Of a stretch of DNA of 64,000 nucleotides, positions 55,213 to 63,123 are shown piece after piece. The translations under genes were made by a program, and so were the position numbers. Numbering within the stretch: position 1 is the stretch's first letter; the number at the start of each line of letters is the position of its first letter. The DNA comes from Stenotrophomonas beteli (GTDB lineage: Bacteria; Pseudomonadota; Gammaproteobacteria; Xanthomonadales; Xanthomonadaceae). Under the pieces are notes generated by a model. That model ran no database searches, had not been told where the DNA came from, and saw only the letters and a list, made by a program, of their open reading frames with translations. Where the stretch lies: contig NZ_LLXV01000048.1 of the NCBI RefSeq assembly GCF_001431665.1, positions 1 through 64,000 on the forward strand, read 5' to 3'.

Positions 55213-56100
55213 ATGTTCACCACTCTGGCCGCCGTGCTGGTTGCACTGGCCCTGGGCCATGTCGCTCCGGCCGCTGCCGCTTCGCTGCGTCGCTTCGATG
55301 GCTTCCGGCGTTGGCTGGGCTGGCTGGACGCGCGCGGTGGCAAGGCCTGGCATGGACCGGCAGGTGTCGCCCTTGCCTTGCTGCCGCCGCTGCTGTTGAT
55401 GGCGTTGCTGGCATGGCTGCTGCGCGGGGTGCTGTTCGGGCTGCCGTCGCTGCTGCTGGGAGTGGTGGTGCTGGCGTGGTGCTGGGGTCCGCGTGATCTG
55501 GATCGCGACATCGAGGCGATCATCGATGCTGATGATGCGGCGACCCGGCAGGCGGCCATGCGCAACCTGCAGGCGGCCGGCGGCAGCCTGCGAGAGGACG
55601 TGCCATCACTGGTGGAAGCCACCGTGCTCAATGCACTGCGGCGCTGGTTCGCAGTGCTGTTCTGGTTCCTGTTGCTTGGCCCGGCCGGTGCGCTGGGCTA
55701 TCGACTGCTGGCGCTGATGGGGGAGAGCCCGATGCGCGCTCGTGTTCCGGCCGAGCCGCTGGCATTGGCGCAGCGGCTGCTGGGTTGGATCGAGTGGCCG
55801 GTGGCGCAGCTGATGGCGTTCTCGATGGCGCTGGTCGGCAATTTCGATACGGCGTGGAAGGCCTGGCGCCAGGCGCATGGCGAGCGCCTGGCTGGAGGCA
55901 TTGCCTTCCTCGGTGCGGTGGCGCGGGCCAGCGTCAACGCCGAACTGCGCGAGGACGCGCACGATTACACCGAAGCGGGCTTGTTGCCGGTGTGGCAGCG
56001 CCTGCCGGAACTGCGTGATGCGATGAGTCTGGTGTGGCGGATGCTGCTGCTGTGGCTGGCGATCCTGGCCCTGCTGGTGATTGCAGGCTGGGTGACGTAG
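55213..56100 (+). CDS. ampE: AmpE-like membrane protein
   Basis: A 295-residue inner-membrane protein resembling AmpE, encoded beside ampD in many bacteria and linked to beta-lactamase induction or cobalamin-related functions. Five or six hydrophobic segments (1-20, 55-75, 78-93, 140-165, 190-210, 275-293) and the FWFLLLGPAGALGYRLLALM stretch fit. ampD is not adjacent here. GGGAG lies before ATG 55213. The TAG stop is the TAG of a GTAG repeat (56097-56100). Confidence 0.8.
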   Translation: MFTTLAAVLVALALGHVAPAAAASLRRFDGFRRWLGWLDARGGKAWHGPAGVALALLPPLLLMALLAWLLRGVLFGLPSLLLGVVVLAWCWGPRDLDRDIEAIIDADDAATRQAAMRNLQAAGGSLREDVPSLVEATVLNALRRWFAVLFWFLLLGPAGALGYRLLALMGESPMRARVPAEPLALAQRLLGWIEWPVAQLMAFSMALVGNFDTAWKAWRQAHGERLAGGIAFLGAVARASVNAELREDAHDYTEAGLLPVWQRLPELRDAMSLVWRMLLLWLAILALLVIAGWVT

Positions 56101-56130
56101 GTGTTTTGGCAGGGCTTGCAGCCCTGCACC
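56097..56130 (+). repeat. GTAG + GCAGGGCT/AGCCCTGC palindrome
   Basis: GTAG followed by an 8-bp-arm palindrome, homologous in design to the element at 460-491. The GTAG supplies the ampE stop codon. Confidence 0.75.
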
Positions 56131-56171
56131 TGCAGAGGCAACAGCAACGGCTGGATTGCCGAGGGTTGGGC

Positions 56172-56269
56172 GGGGCGGTGTGGGGCTGCAGGACACGCCG
56201 TAAACCCGTCCCTGGGGACTCGATGGCGCCATCCATGGCGCCAACGGTCCTGCGGCTCCACACCACCCC
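56172..56269 (+). repeat. Nested-palindrome element, copy 2
   Basis: Outer arms GGTGTGGGGCTGCAGGAC (56177-56194) and GTCCTGCGGCTCCACACC (56247-56264), extended by GGGG/CCCC. Inside is ACGCCGTAAACCCGTCCCTG (56194-56213), then an ATGGCGCC/GGCGCCAT-type stem. The core aligns with copies 1 and 3. Confidence 0.75.
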
Positions 56270-56316
56270 ATCCCCGACAGTTTCCCGGTGACGGTGGGTC
56301 AACTGCGACTGCCGGT

Positions 56317-56363
56317 GGGTGTCGACCTTGGTCGACACGGTAGATCCACGCCATGCGTGGATG
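56317..56363. repeat. GTCGACC hairpin plus GTAG palindrome
   Basis: TGTCGACC/GGTCGACA hairpin followed by GTAGATCCACGC/GCGTGGAT. Same unit as 78-124. Confidence 0.8.
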
Positions 56364-56438
56364 CAGAGCGAAACGATCCGCTTCAGCTTTTGATCTTCTC
56401 TTTCTTTTCCGTGGTGGGCGCACACGGAAACTGTCCGT

Positions 56439-56542
56439 GGCCGGGCGGGTGGGCTGCGCAGGGGCGTGAGCCGCATGGATGCGGCGACCGAGCTTACATG
56501 GACGTACTTGCAGCGACCCCTGCGCAGTCCACCCGCCCGGCC
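56439..56542 (-). repeat. Nested-palindrome element, copy 3
   Basis: Outer arms of 26 nt (56439-56464 and 56517-56542, one GT mismatch), an inner CCGCAT/ATGCGG stem, and the core which on the minus strand reads CGCTGCAAGTACGTCCATGT. It faces copy 2 across a GTAG repeat. Confidence 0.75.
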
Positions 56543-56605
56543 AACCCCAGGGCTTTTGCCTTCAAACGCCGCCCACCCTGAGGGGCGGCGCCGTTGGCCC
56601 GAAAC

Positions 56606-57031
56606 CTAGATCGGTGCCAGTGCAGTAAACGGTGCCCACGGCAGGTTGCGCAGCAGCGCATAGCCGGGCAGCAGCCACAGCCAGAACGTGGGGTTGGCCA
56701 GTACCCGCATCAGCGGGTCGAACAGGCGAGGACGGAATCCGGCGACGTTCAGCAGCATCAGCAACAGGAAGGGCAGGCTGACGACCAGCAGCGGGTTCAT
56801 CGCCATCGCGCCGGGCAGGTCGAAGTGGACCAGTGAATACAGGCAGCGGGTGCTGCCACAGCCCGGGCAGTACAGGCCGGTCAGCGCGTACAGCGGGCAG
56901 CTCGGCAACGGGTTGCCGGCAACATACGGATTGACGTGGCGCAGCACGACCGCAGCGCCGGCGGCCAAACCGGTGGCGGCCAGCAGCGGTGCCCAGCGGG
57001 CGAAGCGGGAATGGGCAGGACGGGCAGACAT
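56606..57031 (-). CDS. DUF2752 membrane protein
   Basis: A 141-residue DUF2752 protein with the invariant CPLYALTGLYCPGCGSTRCL (Cys pairs near the first helix) and four hydrophobic segments. The function is unknown. Genes for DUF2752 and CD225/dispanin proteins often occur together, as here. ATG at 57031. Confidence 0.85.
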   Translation of the reverse strand: MSARPAHSRFARWAPLLAATGLAAGAAVVLRHVNPYVAGNPLPSCPLYALTGLYCPGCGSTRCLYSLVHFDLPGAMAMNPLLVVSLPFLLLMLLNVAGFRPRLFDPLMRVLANPTFWLWLLPGYALLRNLPWAPFTALAPI

Positions 57032-57074
57032 GCGGCAACGGATCCGGCGCGGGCGCCGGATCCGTCCGGAGGTA

Positions 57075-57356
57075 TCAGTAGCTGCTGCCGCCGCTCATGG
57101 CACCCATGCCGCCGACGGCCACGATGAGGATGCCGTACAGCACGCCCACCACGACTGCGGCGATGGCCGACCAGATGGCCCACTTCTTGGCCTTGGCGGC
57201 CGATTCCTGGGCACCGGCGACGTCGCCTGCGGCCAGCTTGCCATTGACCTGGGCGGCGTAGACGATCGACACGATGCCCGCCGGCAGGCAGCAGAACAGG
57301 GTGGACAGGATTGCCCAGACCAGATTGTTCGGGACCTGCGGAGTAGTGGTGTTCAT
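57075..57356 (-). CDS. CD225/dispanin-family membrane protein (paralogue 1)
   Basis: A 93-residue two-helix protein: NNLVWAILSTLFCCLPAGIV, then SIVYAAQVNGKLAAGDVAGA and a second helix WAIWSAIAAVVVGVLYGILI. This is the CD225/dispanin fold, related to animal IFITM proteins. The function in bacteria is unknown. The Cys pair (FCC) before the first helix end is a possible acylation site. It lies between its paralogue and DUF2752. Confidence 0.88.
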   Translation of the reverse strand: MNTTTPQVPNNLVWAILSTLFCCLPAGIVSIVYAAQVNGKLAAGDVAGAQESAAKAKKWAIWSAIAAVVVGVLYGILIVAVGGMGAMSGGSSY

Positions 57357-57390
57357 GGGTTCAAGCTCCTTGATGGGTGGTGGTGGTGAA

Positions 57391-57678
57391 TCAATGGTCG
57401 GAAAGAGCGCCCAGCACGGCCAAGCCGCCGAACAGCCCGAACCACAACAGCAACAGGACCGGCAGCGCCACGGCCGAAGCCACGGCCCACCAGCCTGCCT
57501 TGCGCGACGCATCGTAGGCCCCGGGCAGATCGCCTGCCGCGCGGCGGCCATCGACCTGGGAGGCATAGACGATCGACACCACGCCCAGCGGCAGGCAACA
57601 GAACAGCGTCGTCAGGATTGCCCAGACCAGATGGTTGGGGATGTAGACCGGACGGCTGAGCGGTGGTGGTTGATTCAA
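57391..57678 (-). CDS. CD225/dispanin-family membrane protein (paralogue 2)
   Basis: A 95-residue paralogue of the neighbouring gene: NHLVWAILTTLFCCLPLGVV, then SIVYASQVDGRRAAGDLPGA and a second, different helix. The first half is much more alike than the second. TTG 57678 is chosen with GGAG seven bases upstream. Tandem duplication followed by divergence of the second helix is likely. Confidence 0.85.
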   Translation of the reverse strand: MNQPPPLSRPVYIPNHLVWAILTTLFCCLPLGVVSIVYASQVDGRRAAGDLPGAYDASRKAGWWAVASAVALPVLLLLWFGLFGGLAVLGALSDH

Positions 57679-57851
57679 AGCAAGACTCCATTCCTTGGTG
57701 GCTGGACCCCGGTGAACGCGGCCAACCTCCCCCTGTGGGTGCGTAATCTACCGCAACCGGCGTTGCATGTATGCGTTTACATCCACGGCACGCCGCCGCC
57801 GGCACTTGACGGTGGCGCATGCCAGGGCGTGTCCGGGCCCGTACTGCGGCG

Positions 57852-59741
57852 TCAGGCGTGATCGCCACGCAGGGCGCGGACCTGGGCTTCCAGGGCGGCG
57901 GCGTCGGTGCGATGGCCGTCCACGGCCGGTGCCGCCACCACCTCGACGGTGGCACGGAAACGGCGCGGCACGCGCATGCGGCCGAGGCGGCTGTCGCGGC
58001 GGCTCCACATGCTCGACCACATGCCGCGCAGCGCCATCGGCACCACCGGCACCGGCCGCCGTTCGAGGATCTTCTCGACCCCGGATTTGAACGGCGCCAT
58101 CGCGCCATCCTTGGTCAACGCGCCTTCCGGGAAGATGCAGACCAGCTCGCCCTCGGCCAGCGCCGCATCGATCTCGTCGAACGCGCGCTGCATCAGTGCC
58201 GGGTCCTCTCGCGCACCGGCAATCGGGATCGCCTTGGCGGTGCGGAAGATCCAGCGCATCACCGGAATGTTGAAGATCCGGTAGTACATGACGAACCGCA
58301 CCGGCCGCGGGATCGTCGCCGACAGGATCAGTGCGTCCATGTAGCTGACATGGTTGCAGACCAGCAGCGCGGCGCCCTCGTCGGGCACGTTCGCTTCGAT
58401 GCCGTGCGGGCGCAGGCGGTACAGGGTGCGCACCATCAGCCAGCTGAGGAAGCGCATCAGGAATTCGGGGACGATGGTGAAGATGTAGATCGCCACCAGC
58501 GCGTTGGCAATGGCCAGCGCCAGGAACTGCTGCGGAATGGTCCAGTGCAGCAGCGTGTGCGCGGCCAGCGACAGCAGGGCGGCGCCGACGATGAAGCCGG
58601 AATTCTGGATGTTCAGCGCGGCGAACACGCGCGACATCTGCGCCTTCGGTGTGCGGCTCTGGATCAGCGCGAACAGTGGCACTACGAAGATGCCGGTGAA
58701 CAGGCCGATGCCGATCAGGTCGATGACGATGCGGATGCTGCCCGGCTGCTGCAGGAACGTCCCGATGGTCAGCCCGTGCGCCGTCGCTTCGCCACTGCGG
58801 GCGAAGTACAGGTCGAGCAGGAATGCGGTCATGCCGAACGCACCGAGCGGCACCAGGCCGATTTCCACCGTGCGTGCCGACAGCTTCTCGCACAGCAGCG
58901 AGCCGACGCCGGTGCCGACCGAGAACAGGGCCAGCGCAAAGATGTACAGGGTCGGCTCACCGCCGAGGTTGGTCACGGCATAGGCCGGCAGCTGCGAGGT
59001 CAGCACGGTGCCGACGAACCAGAACCAGGACACGCCCAGGATTGAATTGCGCACTGCCTTCTGCTGTCGCGCCATGCGCAGCACCGCAAGTGATTCCGGC
59101 AGCGGGTTCCAGTTGATCTTCAGGTTCGGGTCGCCGGCATCGACCTTGGGAATCAGGCGCGCGGCGATGTTGCCGCAGATCGCCAGGGCGATGATCGCGC
59201 AGGCCGCCACCACCGTGCCGTGGCTGCCGGCCACGGTGAACACCAGGCCGCCGACGATCATGCCGGACAGGATCGACATCGAGGTGCCCATTTCAACCAG
59301 GCCATTGCCACCGGTCAGCTCTTCCGGCTTGAGTACCGAGGGCAGCACCGAGTACTTCACCGGGCCGAACAGGGTTGACTGCATGCCGGTGCAGAACAGC
59401 GCGATCAGCAGCACCGGCAGGCTCTGGGTGAGGAAGCCGGTGGCCGCCAGCGACATGATTACGATCTCCATGGTGGTGGTGATCACGATCAGCCGCGATT
59501 TTTCCAGTTTGTCGGCGATCTGCCCGGCCAGTGCCGAGAACAGGAAGTACGGCAGGATGAAGATGGCAGGTGCCAGGGTGGCATACAGGCCCAGTTCTTC
59601 CTCCGGCACGGCCATGAACAGCAACATGCTGATGATTGCCTGCCGGTACACGTTGTCGTTGAACGCGCCGAGTGCCTGGACGACGAAGAACGGCAGGAAA
59701 CGGCGCTGGCGCAGCAGGGCGAACTGGTTGTGACCGGACAT
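57852..59741 (-). CDS. Fused MFS (LplT-like) - PlsC acyltransferase
   Basis: A 629-residue protein. Residues 1-420 form a 12-helix major-facilitator domain resembling the lysophospholipid flippase LplT (FVVQALGAFNDNVYRQAIIS; LFGPVKYSVLPSVL). Residues 430-629 form a PlsC-type acyltransferase with NHVSYMDALIL (HX4D), and FPEGALTKDG. It thus resembles the LplT-Aas system for reacylating lysophospholipids, but without the acyl-ACP synthetase domain. GGAGG lies before ATG 59741. The acyl donor is probably acyl-ACP or acyl-CoA made elsewhere. Confidence 0.9.
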   Translation of the reverse strand: MSGHNQFALLRQRRFLPFFVVQALGAFNDNVYRQAIISMLLFMAVPEEELGLYATLAPAIFILPYFLFSALAGQIADKLEKSRLIVITTTMEIVIMSLAATGFLTQSLPVLLIALFCTGMQSTLFGPVKYSVLPSVLKPEELTGGNGLVEMGTSMSILSGMIVGGLVFTVAGSHGTVVAACAIIALAICGNIAARLIPKVDAGDPNLKINWNPLPESLAVLRMARQQKAVRNSILGVSWFWFVGTVLTSQLPAYAVTNLGGEPTLYIFALALFSVGTGVGSLLCEKLSARTVEIGLVPLGAFGMTAFLLDLYFARSGEATAHGLTIGTFLQQPGSIRIVIDLIGIGLFTGIFVVPLFALIQSRTPKAQMSRVFAALNIQNSGFIVGAALLSLAAHTLLHWTIPQQFLALAIANALVAIYIFTIVPEFLMRFLSWLMVRTLYRLRPHGIEANVPDEGAALLVCNHVSYMDALILSATIPRPVRFVMYYRIFNIPVMRWIFRTAKAIPIAGAREDPALMQRAFDEIDAALAEGELVCIFPEGALTKDGAMAPFKSGVEKILERRPVPVVPMALRGMWSSMWSRRDSRLGRMRVPRRFRATVEVVAAPAVDGHRTDAAALEAQVRALRGDHA

Positions 59742-59803
59742 GGAACCTCCTTGACCGGCGCAGCCTAGCATTCCTGCCTATCCGCTGTGGGGGCGGGCCT
59801 GTG

Positions 59804-59824
59804 GGTGCGGACCGTCGGTCCGCA
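59804..59824. repeat. Short palindrome GTGCGGACC/GGTCCGCAC
   Basis: Same 9-bp arms as at 41237-41256, between the SDR and LplT-PlsC genes. Confidence 0.65.
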
Positions 59825-59839
59825 CAGCTGCCAGCACTC

Positions 59840-60634
59840 TCAGACGATATCGTCGACCACGCCACCATCCACGCGCAGTGCTGCACCGGAGGTGGCGGAG
59901 GCCTGCGGGGAGGCCAGGTACACCACCATGTTGGCCACTTCGTCGACCGTGGCGGTGCGCTGGATCAGCGAGGACGGCCGGTGCGCCATCACGAACTCGC
60001 GGCCGACCTGCTCCAGCGGCTTGCCGCTGCGCTGGCGTTCATCCTCGAACATCGCCGCGAAACCATCGGAGAGGGTCGGGCCGGGCAACACCGCGTTGAC
60101 GGTGACGCCGCTGCCGGCCACGCGCTTGGCCAGGCCGCGCGACAGCGACAGCTGCGCGGTCTTGCTGACCCCGTAGTGGATCATGTCGGCCGGGATGTTG
60201 CGTGCCGATTCGGAGGAAATGAACAGCACGCGGCCCCAGCCGGCATCGACCATCGCCGGCAGCAGCGCACGCGACAGGCGCACGCCGGACATCACGTTGG
60301 TCTGCCAGTAGCGCTCCCAGGTCGCGTCATCGGTCTCGAAGAAGTCCTGTGGGCCGAAGATGCCCGCGTTGTTGACCAGGATGTCGACCCTGGGCAGGCC
60401 GGCCAGCAGCGTGCCGGCGCCGGCCGCATCGGAGAGGTCGGCGGCCACGCCGAGCACGTTGGCACCCGGTACGACGGCGAGCAGGTGCTGGCGGGCGCGC
60501 TCGACGCTGTCGGTGCTGCGGCCATTGAGGACGACGCGTGCGCCTGCGGTGGCCAGGCCCTGGGCGATCGCCAGGCCGATGCCGGCGGTGGAGGCGGTGA
60601 CCAGTGCAGTGCGGCCGCTGAGTTCGATTTTCAA
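59840..60634 (-). CDS. Short-chain dehydrogenase/reductase
   Basis: A 264-residue classical SDR. Cofactor loop TASTAGIGLAIAQGL, NNAGIF, catalytic Ser in LFISSESARNIPADMIHYGV with YGVSKTAQ (Y-x-x-x-K), and the C-terminal VDGGVVDDIV. The cofactor is probably NADP(H) or NAD(H); the substrate is unknown. TTG 60634 is chosen since no ATG precedes the conserved strand LSGRTALVT; the ribosome site is weak. Confidence 0.88.
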   Translation of the reverse strand: MKIELSGRTALVTASTAGIGLAIAQGLATAGARVVLNGRSTDSVERARQHLLAVVPGANVLGVAADLSDAAGAGTLLAGLPRVDILVNNAGIFGPQDFFETDDATWERYWQTNVMSGVRLSRALLPAMVDAGWGRVLFISSESARNIPADMIHYGVSKTAQLSLSRGLAKRVAGSGVTVNAVLPGPTLSDGFAAMFEDERQRSGKPLEQVGREFVMAHRPSSLIQRTATVDEVANMVVYLASPQASATSGAALRVDGGVVDDIV

Positions 60635-60726
60635 GGCGATGATCCGGAACGGGGGATCGCCAGTATCCGCGTGGCCGCGTGATCGAGCCGCAGCGCCCGG
60701 CGCAACGCGCCGTTGCACGCGGCGCA

Positions 60727-60748
60727 ATGGATCCACGCCCTGCGTGGA
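60727..60748. repeat. ATCCACGC/GCGTGGAT palindrome
   Basis: Short palindrome without a preceding GTAG, between the FUSC gene and the SDR. Confidence 0.55.
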
Positions 60749-60774
60749 TGGGATGTCCGACCAGCGACGAGGGA

Positions 60775-62952
60775 TCAGGTCAGGCTGGTTACCGCCTCAT
60801 TCGCCGCCGCCCGCACCTTCGGCAGCATCCGCAGCACCAGCGCCATCTGCGTGCGGATCAGTTGCAGCTTCGGCGGCATCGCCTCGTCGATCTGCTCCAG
60901 TTCGGCGGCCACCGCGCGGTCGGCGTCATTGTCGTCCCCGCTGACCGGCTGCCGTACGGCCAGGGCCGAGGACAGCTGCTGCAGCGCCTTGCGCACGCGC
61001 TCGCCGGCGGCCAGCGCCAGCGGATCACCGGCGTAGCTGTCCACCTGGTCGCGGTGCGCGCCCAGTGCCGACAAATGGCCGAGCAGCGTATTGGACAGCG
61101 CCAGGAAATGGAAACCGGCATCCAGGTTGCGGCGCACGTGGCCCGGTTCGCGCAGCATGTTCGACAGCGCAGTGGACAGCGCGGCATCGGCGTTGTGCAT
61201 GTCGCGGCGGGCGATGCGGTAGGCCAGGTCATCGCGCATGCCACTGCGGTACTGGCCCAGCACCGAATCCAGGTAGCGCGCGGCGGTGTCCAGCACGCGC
61301 GCCAGCACGAGGTGCAGCTGGCGGCCCTGCCAGTCGGGCAGGATCAGGAATGCGGCCGCGGCGGCGATCGCGCAGCCCAGCAGCGTATCGACCATGCGCG
61401 GCACGATCAGCACGAAGCCATCGCCGATCAGGTTGAAGCAGGTCAGGGCCATCACCGTGATCGCCGCCGATGCCACCAGGTAGCGGTCGGTGCGGGTGAA
61501 GAAGAACAGCAGTGCCGACAGCAGGGCGATCAGCAGCTGCACGTGAAGCTGCGGGAACAGCTGCAGCAGCGCCCAGGTCAGTACCAGGCCGGCCACGGTG
61601 CCGACGATGCGTTGCGCCAGGCGCTGGCGGGTGGCACCGAAGTTGGGGCGGCATACGAACACGATGGTCAGCAGCACCCATGAGCCGTTCTGGGCATTGA
61701 ACAGGCGGATTGCCGCGAAACCGACGATCAGTGCCAATGCCATGCGCAGGCCGTGGCGGAACAGGACCGAGCCGGGCGTGAGCTGCTGGCGCACGCGCAC
61801 GCCCATCTCGCGAAGGGTGTGCGGGTTGCTGTCGCGCAGGCGGGTATCGACGTTGTCCAGGCTGGCCTCGGAACGTTCCGCATCCAGCAGGCGGCGCTCG
61901 ATGCTGCGCAGGTTGTGCACCAGCAGATCCAGCGAGCCGAGCAGTCGCTGCCACTGCGGCCGTTGCTGGTCGCGCAGGTAGGCCAGCGCATCGGCCAGAT
62001 CGCGTCCGGCCTGCTGGTTGTTTTCGCCATACACGAATGGACGGCGCAGGCGGATCGCCTCGCCCAGCCGCGCGCAGGCCTGTCCCTGCAGGTCGAGCAG
62101 GCGCTGGCAGCGGTACAGCACATCGCTATGGAAGAACGCGTCCACCAGCGCACCGTACGGGTAGTGCGAGGAACTGGCACGCTCGTGGAAATCCTGCGCC
62201 ATGTAATACAGGCGCAGGTACAGGCCGGAGTTCACGCCGGGCCGCCCGGAGCGGCCGAAGCGGGCCAGGATCGCCGTCTTGGCTTCGTTCAGTGCACCGA
62301 CCACGCGGCGGTTCTGTTCGGCCAGGTCGAGCTGGCGACGGTGCAGGTCGGCTTCGCGCACCGGCTCGAACAGCGCGGCCTTCAGCTGCAGGTAGCGGCC
62401 CAGCTCCTGGTACAACCGTGCTACGCGTTCGCGTACCGGCCGGTTGGCGAACAGCGCGGTCCACAGGATCGACAACAGGCCGTACCAGACGGCACCGGCC
62501 AGCAGGTGACTGACCGCTTCCAGCGCGCTGTGCAGGTCGCTGGCGCCGTGCTGTTCCAGGCCGATCATGGTGTAGATCGCCAGCGTCACCGTGGCCTGGG
62601 CGATCGACGCGTAGCGCTCGCCGAGCGCACCCAGCAGGGTCAGCGCGAACGTGGACAGCGCCAGCGCACCGATGAAGATCCACGGCCACGGGAACAGCCA
62701 GATCACCGAGGCCGCAGCGATGCAGAAGCACAGCAGTGACAGCGCCACGGCCTTGGTCCGGCCCCACCAGTTGTCGTCGGTTTCGGCGATGGCGCTGGCG
62801 ATGATGCCGAGGAACACGCCGGGCAGGGCGGTTAGCGCATCAAACTGCCAGCAGACGGCAACGGCCGAGGCCAGCGCGATGAAGACGCGAAGGCCGTAGC
62901 TGGCCTTTTCGTGGGCCCAGAGGCGGCTGAGGCTGGATTCGCGGGCGGGCAT
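60775..62952 (-). CDS. yccS: FUSC/YccS-family inner-membrane protein
   Basis: A 725-residue protein with two six-helix membrane blocks, each followed by a cytoplasmic domain, the architecture of YccS/YhfK. The first block spans about 15-170, the second about 385-510 (ALIVGFAAIRLFNAQNGSWV; VFVCRPNFGATRQRLAQRIV; TDRYLVASAAITVMALTCFN). Members are related to aromatic-acid exporters (AaeB, FUSC) and are thought to export small compounds. ATG 62952 is chosen; in-frame upstream sequence is repeat DNA. Confidence 0.9.
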   Translation of the reverse strand: MPARESSLSRLWAHEKASYGLRVFIALASAVAVCWQFDALTALPGVFLGIIASAIAETDDNWWGRTKAVALSLLCFCIAAASVIWLFPWPWIFIGALALSTFALTLLGALGERYASIAQATVTLAIYTMIGLEQHGASDLHSALEAVSHLLAGAVWYGLLSILWTALFANRPVRERVARLYQELGRYLQLKAALFEPVREADLHRRQLDLAEQNRRVVGALNEAKTAILARFGRSGRPGVNSGLYLRLYYMAQDFHERASSSHYPYGALVDAFFHSDVLYRCQRLLDLQGQACARLGEAIRLRRPFVYGENNQQAGRDLADALAYLRDQQRPQWQRLLGSLDLLVHNLRSIERRLLDAERSEASLDNVDTRLRDSNPHTLREMGVRVRQQLTPGSVLFRHGLRMALALIVGFAAIRLFNAQNGSWVLLTIVFVCRPNFGATRQRLAQRIVGTVAGLVLTWALLQLFPQLHVQLLIALLSALLFFFTRTDRYLVASAAITVMALTCFNLIGDGFVLIVPRMVDTLLGCAIAAAAAFLILPDWQGRQLHLVLARVLDTAARYLDSVLGQYRSGMRDDLAYRIARRDMHNADAALSTALSNMLREPGHVRRNLDAGFHFLALSNTLLGHLSALGAHRDQVDSYAGDPLALAAGERVRKALQQLSSALAVRQPVSGDDNDADRAVAAELEQIDEAMPPKLQLIRTQMALVLRMLPKVRAAANEAVTSLT

Positions 62953-63026
62953 GCAGGCTCGGTGGAAGGGTCTTCCACCATTATTGCGGGTGCGGGGTGA
63001 AGGGGACAGCCTGCGCAGGAATACCG

Positions 63027-63112
63027 GTAGTGCCGGCCGCTGGCCGGCAGATTCGCTGTACGGAGGAAGCCGGCCAGCGGCCGGCTCTACCCGTAGATCC
63101 ACGCCATGCGTG
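63027..63112. repeat. Three GTAG palindromes in a row
   Basis: A GTAGTGCCGGCC unit, an inverted GCCGGCC unit ending CTAC (63087-63090), and a GTAGATCCACGC/GCGTGG unit (from 63093). The last stands just before the RND gene's stop. Confidence 0.88.
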
Positions 63113-63123
63113 GGTGGGCCGTT

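Larger units (their letters stand above)
56101..56605. other. Repeat-rich intergenic region
   Basis: No gene was found in about 500 bp. It holds the ampE-end palindrome, nested-palindrome copies 2 and 3 in opposite orientation (56172-56269, 56439-56542) and, between them, a GTAG hairpin pair (56317-56363). The same kinds of element make up the first 487 bases of the window. Confidence 0.7.
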
